From CALFVT01 sp039989855 (GTDB taxonomy: Bacteria > Pseudomonadota > Alphaproteobacteria > Caulobacterales > Maricaulaceae), in NCBI GenBank assembly GCA_039989855.1, contig JBDXGZ010000001.1, positions 124,001-188,000 of the forward strand: DNA of 64,000 bases. The letters are read 5' to 3'. Shown here piece by piece: positions 51,272 to 60,851 of the stretch. The translations under genes were made by a program, and so were the position numbers. A model generated the notes under the pieces. The model was not told where the DNA came from. It saw only the letters and a program-made list of their open reading frames with translations, and made no database searches. Numbering within the stretch: position 1 is the first letter of the stretch; each line of letters begins with the position of its first letter.

Positions 51272-52114
51272 ATGAGCGACGATCCGAAGACCGTAACCGC
51301 AAAGCCCAAGTGGAAAAATATTGGTGTTCGGGCAATCACGGCCTTGCTTATGGGGGGGGTCGCGATCATTCCATTTTATTTTGGCGGTGTATTTTGGATG
51401 ATATTGGTTGGATTAGTTGCTGGTGGCGCAGTTTGGGAGTGGGTCCGTATGACGGAAACGACACCGACAAAAATTGCTTATATCATTCCTATATTGGGGG
51501 TCATTCTTGTGATGTTAGGAAGTCATCTTGAAGCGTACCAAACCACCTTTATATTTGCCACTTTAACGGCGGCTATTGCCGCTTTGGAACGTATACGTAG
51601 AAACGGTGCCATATGGGCAGGTCTGGGCTTTCTCTATATCGCGATACCCGCTATTTTATTGGTTTACCTGAGAGGAAAAACGTCTGGAGTTGCGGCAACT
51701 GGATTTAAAGACCTTATTTTCGTCATTCTTGTGGTTATTGCCGCGGATACAGGGGCTTATTTTGGTGGATCATATTTTCAAGGGCCGAAGATGGCGCCGA
51801 AGCTCAGTCCGAATAAGACGTGGTCAGGATTTTTCTCGGGTATGATTTTTGCCCCATTCATTGGATGTATTGTGGGGCTTATAATTGGATTTTCAGCCAT
51901 ACATGCAGCCATTATAGCCTTGCCGATTATGGTGTTTTCGGTTGTTGGCGATTTTCTTGAAAGCGCGTTAAAGCGTAAGTTAAAAGTGAAAGATACAGGC
52001 GGATTGCTCCCGGGGCATGGAGGCGTGCTTGACCGCGTCGACTCACTGATGATGGCTGTCGTATTTGTTGCACTTATAATGGCGGTTTCTCCGACCTTGT
52101 GGCCTCAACTATGA
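51272..52114 (+). CDS. cdsA: phosphatidate cytidylyltransferase
   Basis: Integral membrane enzyme that makes CDP-diacylglycerol from CTP and phosphatidate (280 residues, about eight helices). The signature near the C-terminus is KVKDTGGLLPGHGGVLDRVDSLMMA, and the middle shows AADTGAYFGGSYFQGPKMAPKLSPNKTWSG. It is three bases after uppS and its stop overlaps the dxr start (ATGA). Confidence 0.95.
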   Translation: MSDDPKTVTAKPKWKNIGVRAITALLMGGVAIIPFYFGGVFWMILVGLVAGGAVWEWVRMTETTPTKIAYIIPILGVILVMLGSHLEAYQTTFIFATLTAAIAALERIRRNGAIWAGLGFLYIAIPAILLVYLRGKTSGVAATGFKDLIFVILVVIAADTGAYFGGSYFQGPKMAPKLSPNKTWSGFFSGMIFAPFIGCIVGLIIGFSAIHAAIIALPIMVFSVVGDFLESALKRKLKVKDTGGLLPGHGGVLDRVDSLMMAVVFVALIMAVSPTLWPQL

Positions 52115-53289
52115 CACGACGCATCACTGTTTTAGGGGCGACTGGTTCTATTGGTGACAGTACGCTTGACCTTGTCCGCCGCGCTGAGACCGGGGTGTTT
52201 CAAGTCGTTGCCCTGAGCGCTAACCAGAACGTCGATAAATTAGTTGCTTTGGCAAAAGAGTTTAATGCAGAATTTGTCGCCCTTGGAGATGAAGCGTTTA
52301 AGACGCAACTCAAGGCCGCCTTAGCTGGAACGTCTATTGAATATGGCGTTGGCGCTGATGCATTGATTGAAGCGGGGCGTAGACCCACTGATTTTTCTAT
52401 GGCCGCTATTATCGGGGCGGCAGGACTTGAGCCAACGCTGGCAGCTGTTGCTCAAGGTAATACTGTCGGACTTGCGAACAAAGAATGCCTCGTTTGTGCG
52501 GGTGACTTATTTATGGCGCAGGTGAAAGCTTACGGCACGACGTTACTCCCGATTGACTCTGAACATAATGCGATCTTTCAAGTCTTAGAACATGATAAGC
52601 CAGAGGGCGTGAAGCGCTTGATATTGACAGCCAGTGGGGGGCCGTTCCGTGAAACGCCCATGCGGAATTTATCGCAAATGACTCCACAACAAGCGTTGAA
52701 ACATCCGACGTGGACTATGGGCGCAAAGATAACGATTGATTCGGCCACCTTAATCAACAAAGGGCTTGAACTCATTGAAGCCGCTTACCTTTTTGACCGT
52801 CCCGAGGACGAAATCGGTGTGGTTGTTCACCCGCAATCTATCATTCATTCTATGGTCGAATATATTGATGGCTCTGTTTTAGCGCAGATGGGGTCGCCAG
52901 ATATGCGAACACCGATTGCGTATGCTTTAGGTTGGCCTGATCGTATGTCCGCGCCTGTTGAGCCGCTTGATTTGGTGAAAATCGGATCTTTGAGCTTTTT
53001 TGAACCTGATATGGAGCGCTTTCCAGGTCTAGCGTTAGCGCGCGATAGTTTGAAATTAGGCGGGCAGGCTCCGAATGTGTTTAACGCTGCTAACGAAGTC
53101 GCTGTAGAGGCGTTTCTAAATAAGCGCATCGGGTTTATGGATATTCCTGCTGTTGTAGAAAAGACATTAAGTCGCCAGAAAAGCGAAAATTCTTTCGGAA
53201 ATTCGCTGTCTTCTGTAGAGGACATCATTTCATGTGATAAACAGGCGCGATTAACTGCAAATGACCTTATTTTAACTTTGAAAAGCTAG
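52111..53289 (+). CDS. dxr: 1-deoxy-D-xylulose 5-phosphate reductoisomerase
   Basis: Second step of the MEP isoprenoid pathway, NADPH-dependent (392 residues). The nucleotide site is ITVLGATGSIGDSTLDLV. The metal and substrate regions are NKECLVCAG, LPIDSEHNAIFQ and TASGGPFRETP; HPTWTMGAKITIDSATLINKGLELIEA is the long family signature. A GTG at 52099 is also in frame, but the ATG at 52111 overlaps the cdsA stop in the usual ATGA manner and gives the normal N-terminus. It supplies isoprenoid precursors for uppS upstream. Confidence 0.95.
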   Translation: MTRRITVLGATGSIGDSTLDLVRRAETGVFQVVALSANQNVDKLVALAKEFNAEFVALGDEAFKTQLKAALAGTSIEYGVGADALIEAGRRPTDFSMAAIIGAAGLEPTLAAVAQGNTVGLANKECLVCAGDLFMAQVKAYGTTLLPIDSEHNAIFQVLEHDKPEGVKRLILTASGGPFRETPMRNLSQMTPQQALKHPTWTMGAKITIDSATLINKGLELIEAAYLFDRPEDEIGVVVHPQSIIHSMVEYIDGSVLAQMGSPDMRTPIAYALGWPDRMSAPVEPLDLVKIGSLSFFEPDMERFPGLALARDSLKLGGQAPNVFNAANEVAVEAFLNKRIGFMDIPAVVEKTLSRQKSENSFGNSLSSVEDIISCDKQARLTANDLILTLKS

Positions 53290-53331
53290 CGTTTTTTTCC
53301 TAAGCTAATCTGAAGATTGAAGGGTTTCTGC

Positions 53332-54525
53332 GTGGCGTGGTTGTTTAATACATTTTTGTTTCTATCGAGCTTTATCGTCGTCCTCAGCGTACTCGTTTTT
53401 ATACATGAAATGGGGCATTATTCGGTTGCGCGTTTCTTTAAAGTTTCCATAGATAAATTTTCCATTGGTTTCGGTAAACCCCTCCTTAAAAGAACGGATA
53501 GGCACGGCACAGAATGGGTCGTAAGCCGTGTCCCTTTTGGTGGGTTTGTGAAATTTTCGGGCGATATGGGTATGGCGAGCAACCCCGACCATGAGCAATT
53601 AGCCGCCTTGAAAGAAAAGGCAGAGGCTGAGGGCAAAGAGGCCGATATAGGCCGCTTATTTCACTTTAAACCTCTGTGGCAGAAAGCTCTCGTAGTTTTA
53701 GCGGGGCCCGTGGCGAACTTCTTACTCGCGATCGTTATTTTTGCTATCGTTGTGATGACATACGAGAATAGAGAAACCAAATCTCATGTGATATCTGTAA
53801 CTTCTGGAGGGGCGGCGGAAGCGGCCGGTGTGTTAGCTGGCGATCATTTTTTGACGATGGACGGTCATGATGTGACCTTATATCGGGATCTGTCACCTTA
53901 TGTTTCATTGCGCAGTGGGAGTGCGATTAAAGCCGTCGTGTTAAGAGATGGGCGTGAAGTCGAATTGACGATTGAGCCCCAGCGAAAAGACCGAAAAGAT
54001 TTTGTTGGCGGAACAAATAAAACAGGGACTATTGGTGTTAATCTTGGCGGTGAGGGGGCTAGTTTTCAGCAGCGTTATAACCCTGTTGAAGCACTAGGTT
54101 ACGGTATAAATGAGGTCGGACGTACTGTTTCATCTACAGGGACTTATATTGGTCGCATTTTTAGCGGAAAAGAAGATGGATCAGCCTTGGGGGGGCCGCT
54201 TCGTATCGCGACGCTAACGGGTAAAACGGCTGTCGATGTGGCAAAGCTCGATAGACCTCTTGGAGAACGGCTAAAAGCAGGGTTTTTTACCCTATTACAG
54301 CTTGGAGCTTACCTATCTATTGGATTAGGTGTCGCAAATTTAATGCCAATACCCGTTCTCGATGGTGGACATTTGTTATTCTACGGGTATGAAGCTGTAG
54401 CGGGTCGTCCGCTGAGTCAGGAAAAGCAAGAAATAGGATTTCGGTTTGGATTTGCATTGCTCCTCACATTGTTCGTCTTCTTGACGTTTAATGATGTTGG
54501 CTATATTCGCAGTTTCTTCTCTTAG
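53332..54525 (+). CDS. rseP: site-2 intramembrane metalloprotease RseP
   Basis: Inner-membrane zinc protease (397 residues) that cleaves membrane-bound anti-sigma factors and remnant signal peptides. The zinc motif is FIHEMGHYSVARFF in the first helix. One PDZ domain is seen (around VTSGGAAEAAGVLAGDHFLTMDG), and the third ligand segment is NLMPIPVLDGGHLLFY. The frame opens at a TTG at 53317, but the GTG at 53332 has GAAGGG seven bases upstream. Upstream of bamA, the usual alphaproteobacterial order. Confidence 0.94.
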   Translation: MAWLFNTFLFLSSFIVVLSVLVFIHEMGHYSVARFFKVSIDKFSIGFGKPLLKRTDRHGTEWVVSRVPFGGFVKFSGDMGMASNPDHEQLAALKEKAEAEGKEADIGRLFHFKPLWQKALVVLAGPVANFLLAIVIFAIVVMTYENRETKSHVISVTSGGAAEAAGVLAGDHFLTMDGHDVTLYRDLSPYVSLRSGSAIKAVVLRDGREVELTIEPQRKDRKDFVGGTNKTGTIGVNLGGEGASFQQRYNPVEALGYGINEVGRTVSSTGTYIGRIFSGKEDGSALGGPLRIATLTGKTAVDVAKLDRPLGERLKAGFFTLLQLGAYLSIGLGVANLMPIPVLDGGHLLFYGYEAVAGRPLSQEKQEIGFRFGFALLLTLFVFLTFNDVGYIRSFFS

Positions 54526-54540
54526 GGTTGGACGTCACAT

Positions 54541-57096
54541 ATGAAGTTTTATCACATCTATAAGTTGGCTATGGTCCGGATTGCAGCAGTCTTGCTCTGT
54601 TTAGGCAGTGTACTGCCTATAAATGTGAGTGCACAGCAGCCTGCTGAAGCTCCTGTTTATAATGAACTGCCTGAAAGAATTAAATCAATTCAAGTTGTTG
54701 GGAATCAACGGGTTGAAGCTAATACGGTCGCTTCTTATTTACTTATTGCACCAGGTGATCCTTACAGTGATCAACGAATTGACCTTTCAATCAAGACACT
54801 TTTCCGAACGGGTCTTTTTGCCGATGTGGCGATTGAGCCTCGGGATGGTAACGTCCTTATCAGAGTCGTTGAGAACCCTATTATCAATCGCGTTATACTT
54901 GAGGGTAATAAATCTTTGAAAGAGGATAAAATTACGGATGAAATCGAAGCAGAGCCTCGTTCATTATTTACCCGTGCGAGTGTTCAAGCTGACGTGCAGC
55001 GTATTATTGAACTCTACAGGCAATCGGGCCGGTTTGCGGCAACAGTAACACCAAAAGTTATTCAACAGCCTCAAAACCGTATTGACCTCGTTTTTGAGAT
55101 AACAGAAGGACCTGTTACCGGCGTTAAGCAAATTAACTTTATCGGGAATAACGAATTTTCAGATCGTGACTTGCGTAAGCAAATCGTAACAGCAGAATCT
55201 GTTTGGTACAAATTTTTCTCTTCAAACGATAATTATGATCCCGGTCGCTTACAGTTTGACCAAGAACAAGTCCGTAATTACTATACAGATAGAGGCTTTG
55301 CTGATTTTCGTGTAGTTTCTGCTGTCGCGGAACTGACGCCTGATCAGGAAGATTTTTATATTACTTTCACTTTGGATGAAGGTGAAGAATATACATGGGG
55401 CGAAATTGAAGTTGAAACAGAATTAGAAACGCTAAACGAGACGTTTTTACGTGGCATTGTTCCGATAGGGGCTGGTGACATATATAAAGCAAGTGTAATT
55501 GAAACTGCGATTGAAACGCTGACGTTTGCGACAGGAACATCTGGTTATGCCTTTGTTGATATTCAACCCGCAATTCGCCGTAATCGCGACACGAAAACAA
55601 TCGATGTCACCTTCGAAATTTCAGAAGGGCCGCGTGTCTATATTGATAAAATCAATATTGTTGGTAACACGACAACCTTGGACTATGTTGTTCGTCGTGA
55701 GTTGGAATTGGCTGAGGGAGATGCGTTTAACAGAATTTTGCTTGACCGTTCACGCCTTAATGTCCGTCGCTTACGGTTCTTTGAAGATGTTGAAATAACG
55801 GAAACACAAGGTTCGGCTGCTGACAGAGCTATTGTTGAAGTTAAAGTTAAGGAGCAACCGACTGGGGAACTTGCTTTTAGTGCTGGTTTTTCATCGCAAG
55901 ATGCGTTTCTTGTCGATTTGAGTGTGACGCAAAGGAATTTACGTGGACGGGGGCAGCTTTTACGTTTCCTTATACAAGCAAGCTCAAACCGTCGTACGAT
56001 TGATCTTCAATTTCAAGAACCTCGTTTTTTGGGGCGTAATTTGTCGGCAGGTTTGAACGTATTTGATACGACATTCGACTTTCTCGAAGAGGCTGGTTTT
56101 CGTCAATCTAGACGAGGCGCTACGCTTACGTTTGGTTTTCCTTTAACTCAAAATACTCAGTTGCTGACGCGTTATTCTTTGCGAAATGAGGAAATTGATG
56201 TCCCCGCAGGGACATGTATCCCTGTCCCTGAAGGACAAGTTATTCCTGTTAATAACTCTAGCTTGTGTGACGCTGAAACGGGTGGTGATCCAGAGGACCG
56301 CATTAGCTCGATTTTAGGCTATACATTTATATGGGACCGTAGAAACGATCCAATAACTCCGACGGGTGGGTTCAATTTATCTTTGACGCAAGACTTTGCC
56401 GGTATTGGTGGTGATGCGAAATATATACGTTCAGAATTGCGCGCGAACGCTTATAAAGGAATTTTACCTGGCGTTGTCTTAAGTCTTGAAGGCCAAGCTG
56501 GATATATTCAAGGCTGGGGTGGTGACCCTGTACGGATTAATGACAGATTCTTTAAAGGCTCAAATGACTTTAGAGGTTTTGATAATGCGGGTGTGGGCCC
56601 AAGATTGCTCTTTAGGCAGCCGTCCGTTAATGATGCTCAACCCATTATCGTAGACGAAAACGGTTTGGCGATACTGGACCAAAATGGTCAAACTCAAACT
56701 AATTTTAATATCGACCCTGAGACAGGTGAAATCGCTACTGAAAGCCTTAGAGATAGAGCGCTAGGTGGTAATGCTTTCGCACTTGCCATAGCTGAACTGA
56801 GTTTTCCTGTCGGTATTCCGCAGTTAGAGGCTGCATTATTTGCTGAAGCTGGTACTGTTGGCCTATTAGATGATGAGTTTTTAGGTGATCGTAGTGATCC
56901 AACAGTTGCGTCACCAGACAATAGCGTTTCGGGCTTCTTCGTTGAGGATGCACTTGTGCCACGTGTGACAGTTGGAGCCAGTATTTACTGGGAGTCACCA
57001 TTTGGTCCTATACGTTTCGACTTTACGAAGCCCATCGTACAACAAGATTTTGATGATAGAGAGTCATTCCAATTTACAACAAGTACAAGGTTCTAA
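54541..57096 (+). CDS. bamA: outer membrane protein assembly factor BamA
   Basis: Central outer-membrane beta-barrel insertase (851 residues). A signal peptide ends near VSAQQ. Five POTRA repeats follow (about 30-440), each with a beta-alpha-alpha-beta pattern such as IKSIQVVGNQRVEANTVASYL and RVYIDKINIVGNTTTLDYVVRREL. The C-terminal 16-stranded barrel ends in ESFQFTTSTRF with the terminal aromatic residue needed for assembly. The barrel contains FKGSNDFRGFDNAGVGPR, the loop 6 region with the conserved RGF. Sixteen bases after rseP, one base before skp. Confidence 0.96.
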   Translation: MKFYHIYKLAMVRIAAVLLCLGSVLPINVSAQQPAEAPVYNELPERIKSIQVVGNQRVEANTVASYLLIAPGDPYSDQRIDLSIKTLFRTGLFADVAIEPRDGNVLIRVVENPIINRVILEGNKSLKEDKITDEIEAEPRSLFTRASVQADVQRIIELYRQSGRFAATVTPKVIQQPQNRIDLVFEITEGPVTGVKQINFIGNNEFSDRDLRKQIVTAESVWYKFFSSNDNYDPGRLQFDQEQVRNYYTDRGFADFRVVSAVAELTPDQEDFYITFTLDEGEEYTWGEIEVETELETLNETFLRGIVPIGAGDIYKASVIETAIETLTFATGTSGYAFVDIQPAIRRNRDTKTIDVTFEISEGPRVYIDKINIVGNTTTLDYVVRRELELAEGDAFNRILLDRSRLNVRRLRFFEDVEITETQGSAADRAIVEVKVKEQPTGELAFSAGFSSQDAFLVDLSVTQRNLRGRGQLLRFLIQASSNRRTIDLQFQEPRFLGRNLSAGLNVFDTTFDFLEEAGFRQSRRGATLTFGFPLTQNTQLLTRYSLRNEEIDVPAGTCIPVPEGQVIPVNNSSLCDAETGGDPEDRISSILGYTFIWDRRNDPITPTGGFNLSLTQDFAGIGGDAKYIRSELRANAYKGILPGVVLSLEGQAGYIQGWGGDPVRINDRFFKGSNDFRGFDNAGVGPRLLFRQPSVNDAQPIIVDENGLAILDQNGQTQTNFNIDPETGEIATESLRDRALGGNAFALAIAELSFPVGIPQLEAALFAEAGTVGLLDDEFLGDRSDPTVASPDNSVSGFFVEDALVPRVTVGASIYWESPFGPIRFDFTKPIVQQDFDDRESFQFTTSTRF

Positions 57097-57097
57097 C

Positions 57098-57682
57098 ATG
57101 TTAATTTTTAAAACTTTTAATCGTCTGAGCTTGATTGTTCTCGCGAGTATAATTTTTGCGGGCAGTGCAGCGGCCCAAAGTACAATTTTGATAATTGATC
57201 AAAAACGTATTATGCGTGATTCTGAGGTTGGCAAACATATTACAAGACAATTGGAATCTATTGCGAAAACAATGGAGAGTGAAATTAAAGCTTCAGCAAC
57301 TCCTTTTGAATCCGAGCGTACACGGCTCATAACTGAACTAAATTCGATTGGACAAGAGGGCTTAAAAACACGCCCTGACCTTCAAAAGAAAGCTCAAGAC
57401 TTGGCGGTCAAAGGTCAACAAGCGAAAACTGACGCAGCTTATAAGCAGCGTGAACTTCAAATCACTGAGGCTAAAGCGTTGCAACAAGTTAATAATAAAC
57501 TAGCTGAAATTTTGAAAACGATTGTTGCCGAACGGAATGCTGATGTCGTTCTAGAACGGTCTGTTGTTATTTATGGAGATGGCGCAGATGTTACAGATAC
57601 TGTGATTAGTCGTTTAAATAGCCAAATGCGTACAATTTCAGTTACACGTGAGCGTTTACCACGCCAAGCAGCTCCTAAATAG
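57098..57682 (+). CDS. skp: OmpH/Skp family periplasmic chaperone
   Basis: 194 residues. A signal peptide (LIVLASIIFAGSAAAQ) is followed by ILIIDQKRIMRDSEVGKHITRQLESIAK and a long charged coiled coil, which is the tentacle structure of Skp. It carries unfolded outer-membrane proteins to BamA. The frame is open back into bamA (56972), but the ATG at 57098 starts the signal peptide right after the bamA stop. Identity follows both from the sequence pattern and from its place between bamA and lpxD. Confidence 0.88.
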   Translation: MLIFKTFNRLSLIVLASIIFAGSAAAQSTILIIDQKRIMRDSEVGKHITRQLESIAKTMESEIKASATPFESERTRLITELNSIGQEGLKTRPDLQKKAQDLAVKGQQAKTDAAYKQRELQITEAKALQQVNNKLAEILKTIVAERNADVVLERSVVIYGDGADVTDTVISRLNSQMRTISVTRERLPRQAAPK

Positions 57683-57700
57683 GACGGTTCATTCACAAAG

Positions 57701-58735
57701 GTGAGCGATGTGGTTGATAGACAATTTTTTGACTACCATGGCCCCATAGAGCTCGGTGACCTTATCGCCGGGCTTTCTTGTTCCGTTTCTCAAACTCATT
57801 CTAGCGGTACATTAATAGAGGGAAGTGCTGGATTAGCGTCCTCTCTTTCGGGTGACATTAGTTTCATTGATAACCGCCGACATTTGAAGGCCCTAGATAC
57901 GGCCAAGGCATCTGCCTGTTTCGTCACAGAAAGATTAGCAGAAAAAATCAATGAAAAAGGAATCATTCCTATCGTTACGGCCGCTCCTAAGGCGAGTTTT
58001 GGACGAGCTTTAACTAAACTGTTCACACAACACCCCTTGGGGAATGGTCAAAACGCTAAAATTAGCGCAACGGCTAAGGTTCACTCGAGTGCTGTGATTG
58101 GCGATAACGCTGTTATCGGTGAGAGGGTTGTCATTGGCCCGAATGTTGTTGTTGGAGCGGGTGTTAAGATAGGGGATCGAAGTCGCCTCATGAATGGTGT
58201 GACCCTTGAGTGTGCAGTCATAGGCTCAGATTGCCTCATTAAGCCCGGAGCTACAATCGGGACCGTTGGATTTGGCATATCTGGTGACGAGATGGGTCTT
58301 GTTGAAATTCCGCACATTGGCCGCGCAATCCTTGGTGACCGGGTTCGCATTGGCTCTAATAGTTCTGTTGATCGTGGTTTATTACAAGATACAATATTAG
58401 AAGACGATGTGAAACTCGATAACCTTGTTCAAATAGGACATAATGTGCGTGTCGGGGCACGAACGATGATGGCCTCTTTTGTAGGTATTCCAGGCAGCTG
58501 TAATATAGGCTCAGATGTTATAATCGGCGGACAAGCTGGGCTTGCGGATCATTTGACAGTCGGAGACGGGGCCAAAATTGCTGGCCATAGCGGTATAATG
58601 CACAATGTACCTGCGGGAGAAATATGGAGTGGTTATCCTGGTATGCCCGTTCGCAATCACATGCGGGTTGTAAGTGAATTGATTAAAATGGGTAAAGCCA
58701 AGAAGCGTACCGAGAAAGATAATGATGGCGCATGA
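57701..58735 (+). CDS. lpxD: UDP-3-O-acylglucosamine N-acyltransferase LpxD
   Basis: Third step of lipid A synthesis: adds the 2-N-linked hydroxyacyl chain (344 residues). The N-terminal uridine-binding domain includes SLSGDISFIDNRRHLKAL. A left-handed beta helix of hexapeptide repeats follows, and IPHIGRAILGDRVRIGSNSSVDRGLLQDTILEDDVKLDNLVQIGHNV contains the catalytic His. Two GTG starts are possible, at 57701 and 57710; AAAGGTGA at 57697-57704 fits the second slightly better. The end overlaps fabZ. Confidence 0.94.
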   Translation: MSDVVDRQFFDYHGPIELGDLIAGLSCSVSQTHSSGTLIEGSAGLASSLSGDISFIDNRRHLKALDTAKASACFVTERLAEKINEKGIIPIVTAAPKASFGRALTKLFTQHPLGNGQNAKISATAKVHSSAVIGDNAVIGERVVIGPNVVVGAGVKIGDRSRLMNGVTLECAVIGSDCLIKPGATIGTVGFGISGDEMGLVEIPHIGRAILGDRVRIGSNSSVDRGLLQDTILEDDVKLDNLVQIGHNVRVGARTMMASFVGIPGSCNIGSDVIIGGQAGLADHLTVGDGAKIAGHSGIMHNVPAGEIWSGYPGMPVRNHMRVVSELIKMGKAKKRTEKDNDGA

Positions 58736-59189
58736 TATTAGCCCCGAAGACTGTCCAATAGACCAAGAGATAATTACACAATATCTGCCGCATAGAGATC
58801 CGATTTTACTTGTCGATCGTGTGTTCTCTTATAATGAAGATAATATCACGACCGAACTTGTTTTATCCAAGCATCCAGATCTCTTTAAGGGACACTTTCC
58901 GGACCGTGCTATTTTGCCCGGAATATATATGATTGAAATGGCAGCGCAGGCGGGGGCTTTACTGGTTAACCTCAGTGATGGTGTTGCTGATGGTTATTTC
59001 ATTGGTTTCGCGGGTGTTGATAATGTAAAGTTTAAAAGCCCTGTGCAACCAGATGATATTATTCATGTGCAGGTTGCGATTGTAAGGCGACGAGGGTCGA
59101 TCTATAAATTTAAAGGGCGTGTCACGGTTGATAACAAATTGGCTGTGTCACTTGATTTTACGGCATCCTTGATGAAGTTTAGCGGCTAA
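58722..59189 (+). CDS. fabZ: 3-hydroxyacyl-ACP dehydratase FabZ
   Basis: Hot-dog-fold dehydratase of fatty acid elongation (155 residues). Motifs are ITQYLPHRDPILLVDRV, HFPDRAILPGIYMIEMAAQAG (catalytic His, then the Glu/Asp helix) and GVDNVKFKSPVQPDDIIHVQV. It overlaps lpxD by 14 bases. Its products are shared between fatty acid and lipid A acyl-chain pools. Confidence 0.95.
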   Translation: MMAHDISPEDCPIDQEIITQYLPHRDPILLVDRVFSYNEDNITTELVLSKHPDLFKGHFPDRAILPGIYMIEMAAQAGALLVNLSDGVADGYFIGFAGVDNVKFKSPVQPDDIIHVQVAIVRRRGSIYKFKGRVTVDNKLAVSLDFTASLMKFSG

Positions 59190-59209
59190 TTTATTGCAAA
59201 GTTTAATTT

Positions 59210-60007
59210 ATGGCGACATTTATACATGAAACTTCAATTGTGGACTCAGGCGCTGAGCTCGGTGTTGATGTCCATATTGGGCCGTTTACTACAATAGGTC
59301 AGGGCGTAAAACTTGGTGATAGGACACATCTTGAAAGCCATATTAACCTGAATGGCAACTTGATTCTTGGGGCCGACAATAAGCTCAGTCCATTCGTAAC
59401 GATGGGGCATCCACCACAAGACTTTAAACATAAAGGCGGGGACGTCGGTATTTCAATAGGAGACCGCAATAATTTTCGTGAATATGTAAATGTTCATCCC
59501 GGCTCTGATGCGGGGAAGCCGATGACGATTATCGGTAATGATTGTTATATGATGGTGGGGACACATTTAGCCCATGAAGGACATATGGGTAACCATGTTG
59601 TCGTCTCGAACGGTGCGCAAATTGGAGGCTCTGTCACCATCGGTGATTACGCCATTTTAGGCGGCCTCTGCGCCATCCATCAATTTACCCGTATCGGGGC
59701 CCATGCGTTCATTGGCGGTATGGCAACGGTGACAACGGATGTTATTCCTTACGGCTCTGTTGTTGGTAATTCAGCCTATCTGGCGGGATTGAATATAATT
59801 GGCCTTAGACGTCGTGGGTTTGACCGTCATTCCATAAAAGAGTTGCGCTCTGCCTATAGGCTTTTATTTGCTGAGGAGGGCACTTTTGCCGAACGTTTGG
59901 AAGATGTTGAGCGGATTTATTCGGATCAAGCATTAGTCATGGATATGATAAATTTCATACGGGCTCAGAATCGGCGTAATATTTGTATGCCGAATATGAA
60001 GGGCTAA
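59210..60007 (+). CDS. lpxA: UDP-N-acetylglucosamine acyltransferase LpxA
   Basis: First step of lipid A synthesis (265 residues). Left-handed beta helix: FIHETSIVDSGAELGVDVHIGPFTTIGQGVKLGD. The catalytic His lies in GTHLAHEGHMGNHVVVSNGAQIGGSVTIGDYAILGG, and the helical C-terminus includes LNIIGLRRRGFDRHSIKELRSAYRLLF. It follows fabZ after 20 bases, the standard order. Confidence 0.95.
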   Translation: MATFIHETSIVDSGAELGVDVHIGPFTTIGQGVKLGDRTHLESHINLNGNLILGADNKLSPFVTMGHPPQDFKHKGGDVGISIGDRNNFREYVNVHPGSDAGKPMTIIGNDCYMMVGTHLAHEGHMGNHVVVSNGAQIGGSVTIGDYAILGGLCAIHQFTRIGAHAFIGGMATVTTDVIPYGSVVGNSAYLAGLNIIGLRRRGFDRHSIKELRSAYRLLFAEEGTFAERLEDVERIYSDQALVMDMINFIRAQNRRNICMPNMKG

Positions 60008-60011
60008 TTTC

Positions 60012-60851
60012 GTGAAGATCGGTTTAATCGCAGGCCAGGGTAAGTTGCCCAAATATGTCCTTGCGGGGGCTGGTTATGTGGGCCATCAAACGCTTGTCAT
60101 TGGGTTGCAAGGCATAACGGAGCGTGATCAGTTTCCAGTTCCTATCAAAGACTTTGGCTTGGCCGAATTTGGCGGGATGATTAAATACCTCAAGCGAGAA
60201 AAATGCACCCATGTGTGTATGGCGGGAAAAGTGAACCGCCCTGATTTTTCAGACCTGAAACCAGATATGAAGGGGCTAAAATATTTCCCGGGGGCTTTAA
60301 GCGCCGCGAAACGTGGGGATGATGCGCTTTTGACTTACCTCGTCACTATCTTTGAAAAAGAAGGATTTGAAATCATTTCGCCGCAATCCTTGTGTGAAGA
60401 ACTCCTTATTCCTGAAGGTCATTTTGGCGCGGTAAAACTAACTGCGGCTCATAGAGATGATAGCCTGAAAGCTTGCGAAATTGCGACTTACATTGGCGCG
60501 AAAGATATCGGGCAGGGCGCCGTGATTTGTAACGGTCTCGTCCTTGCTGTTGAGGCTCAGGAGGGTACAGATGACATGCTAAGCCGTGTTGCAAAACTGC
60601 CTGCGGATAGTCGCGGCACGCAAGCAGCGCGTCGCGGCGTGCTCGCGAAGCTAGTAAAACCCGGTCAGGAGGAGCGCGTAGATTTACCCACCATCGGTCC
60701 CAAAACGATAAGGCTGGCGGATGAGGCTGGCTTAGCGGGTATTGTTGTCGAAGAGGGCCGTGCGTTTTGTATTGATAAAGCCGAGAGCGTTGCATTAGCT
60801 GACGCCGCAGGAATTTTTATCGTCGGACTACCGGTGAATGGAAGCTCATGA
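60012..60851 (+). CDS. lpxI: UDP-2,3-diacylglucosamine diphosphatase LpxI
   Basis: 279 residues of the former DUF1009 family, the alphaproteobacterial replacement of LpxH, which cleaves UDP-2,3-diacylglucosamine to lipid X and UMP. The N-terminus is KIGLIAGQGKLPKYVL, and the C-terminal catalytic half has RAGLAGI-like segments such as IGPKTIRLADEAGLAGIVVEEGRAF. It starts with GTG four bases after lpxA and overlaps lpxB by four bases. Confidence 0.93.
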   Translation: MKIGLIAGQGKLPKYVLAGAGYVGHQTLVIGLQGITERDQFPVPIKDFGLAEFGGMIKYLKREKCTHVCMAGKVNRPDFSDLKPDMKGLKYFPGALSAAKRGDDALLTYLVTIFEKEGFEIISPQSLCEELLIPEGHFGAVKLTAAHRDDSLKACEIATYIGAKDIGQGAVICNGLVLAVEAQEGTDDMLSRVAKLPADSRGTQAARRGVLAKLVKPGQEERVDLPTIGPKTIRLADEAGLAGIVVEEGRAFCIDKAESVALADAAGIFIVGLPVNGSS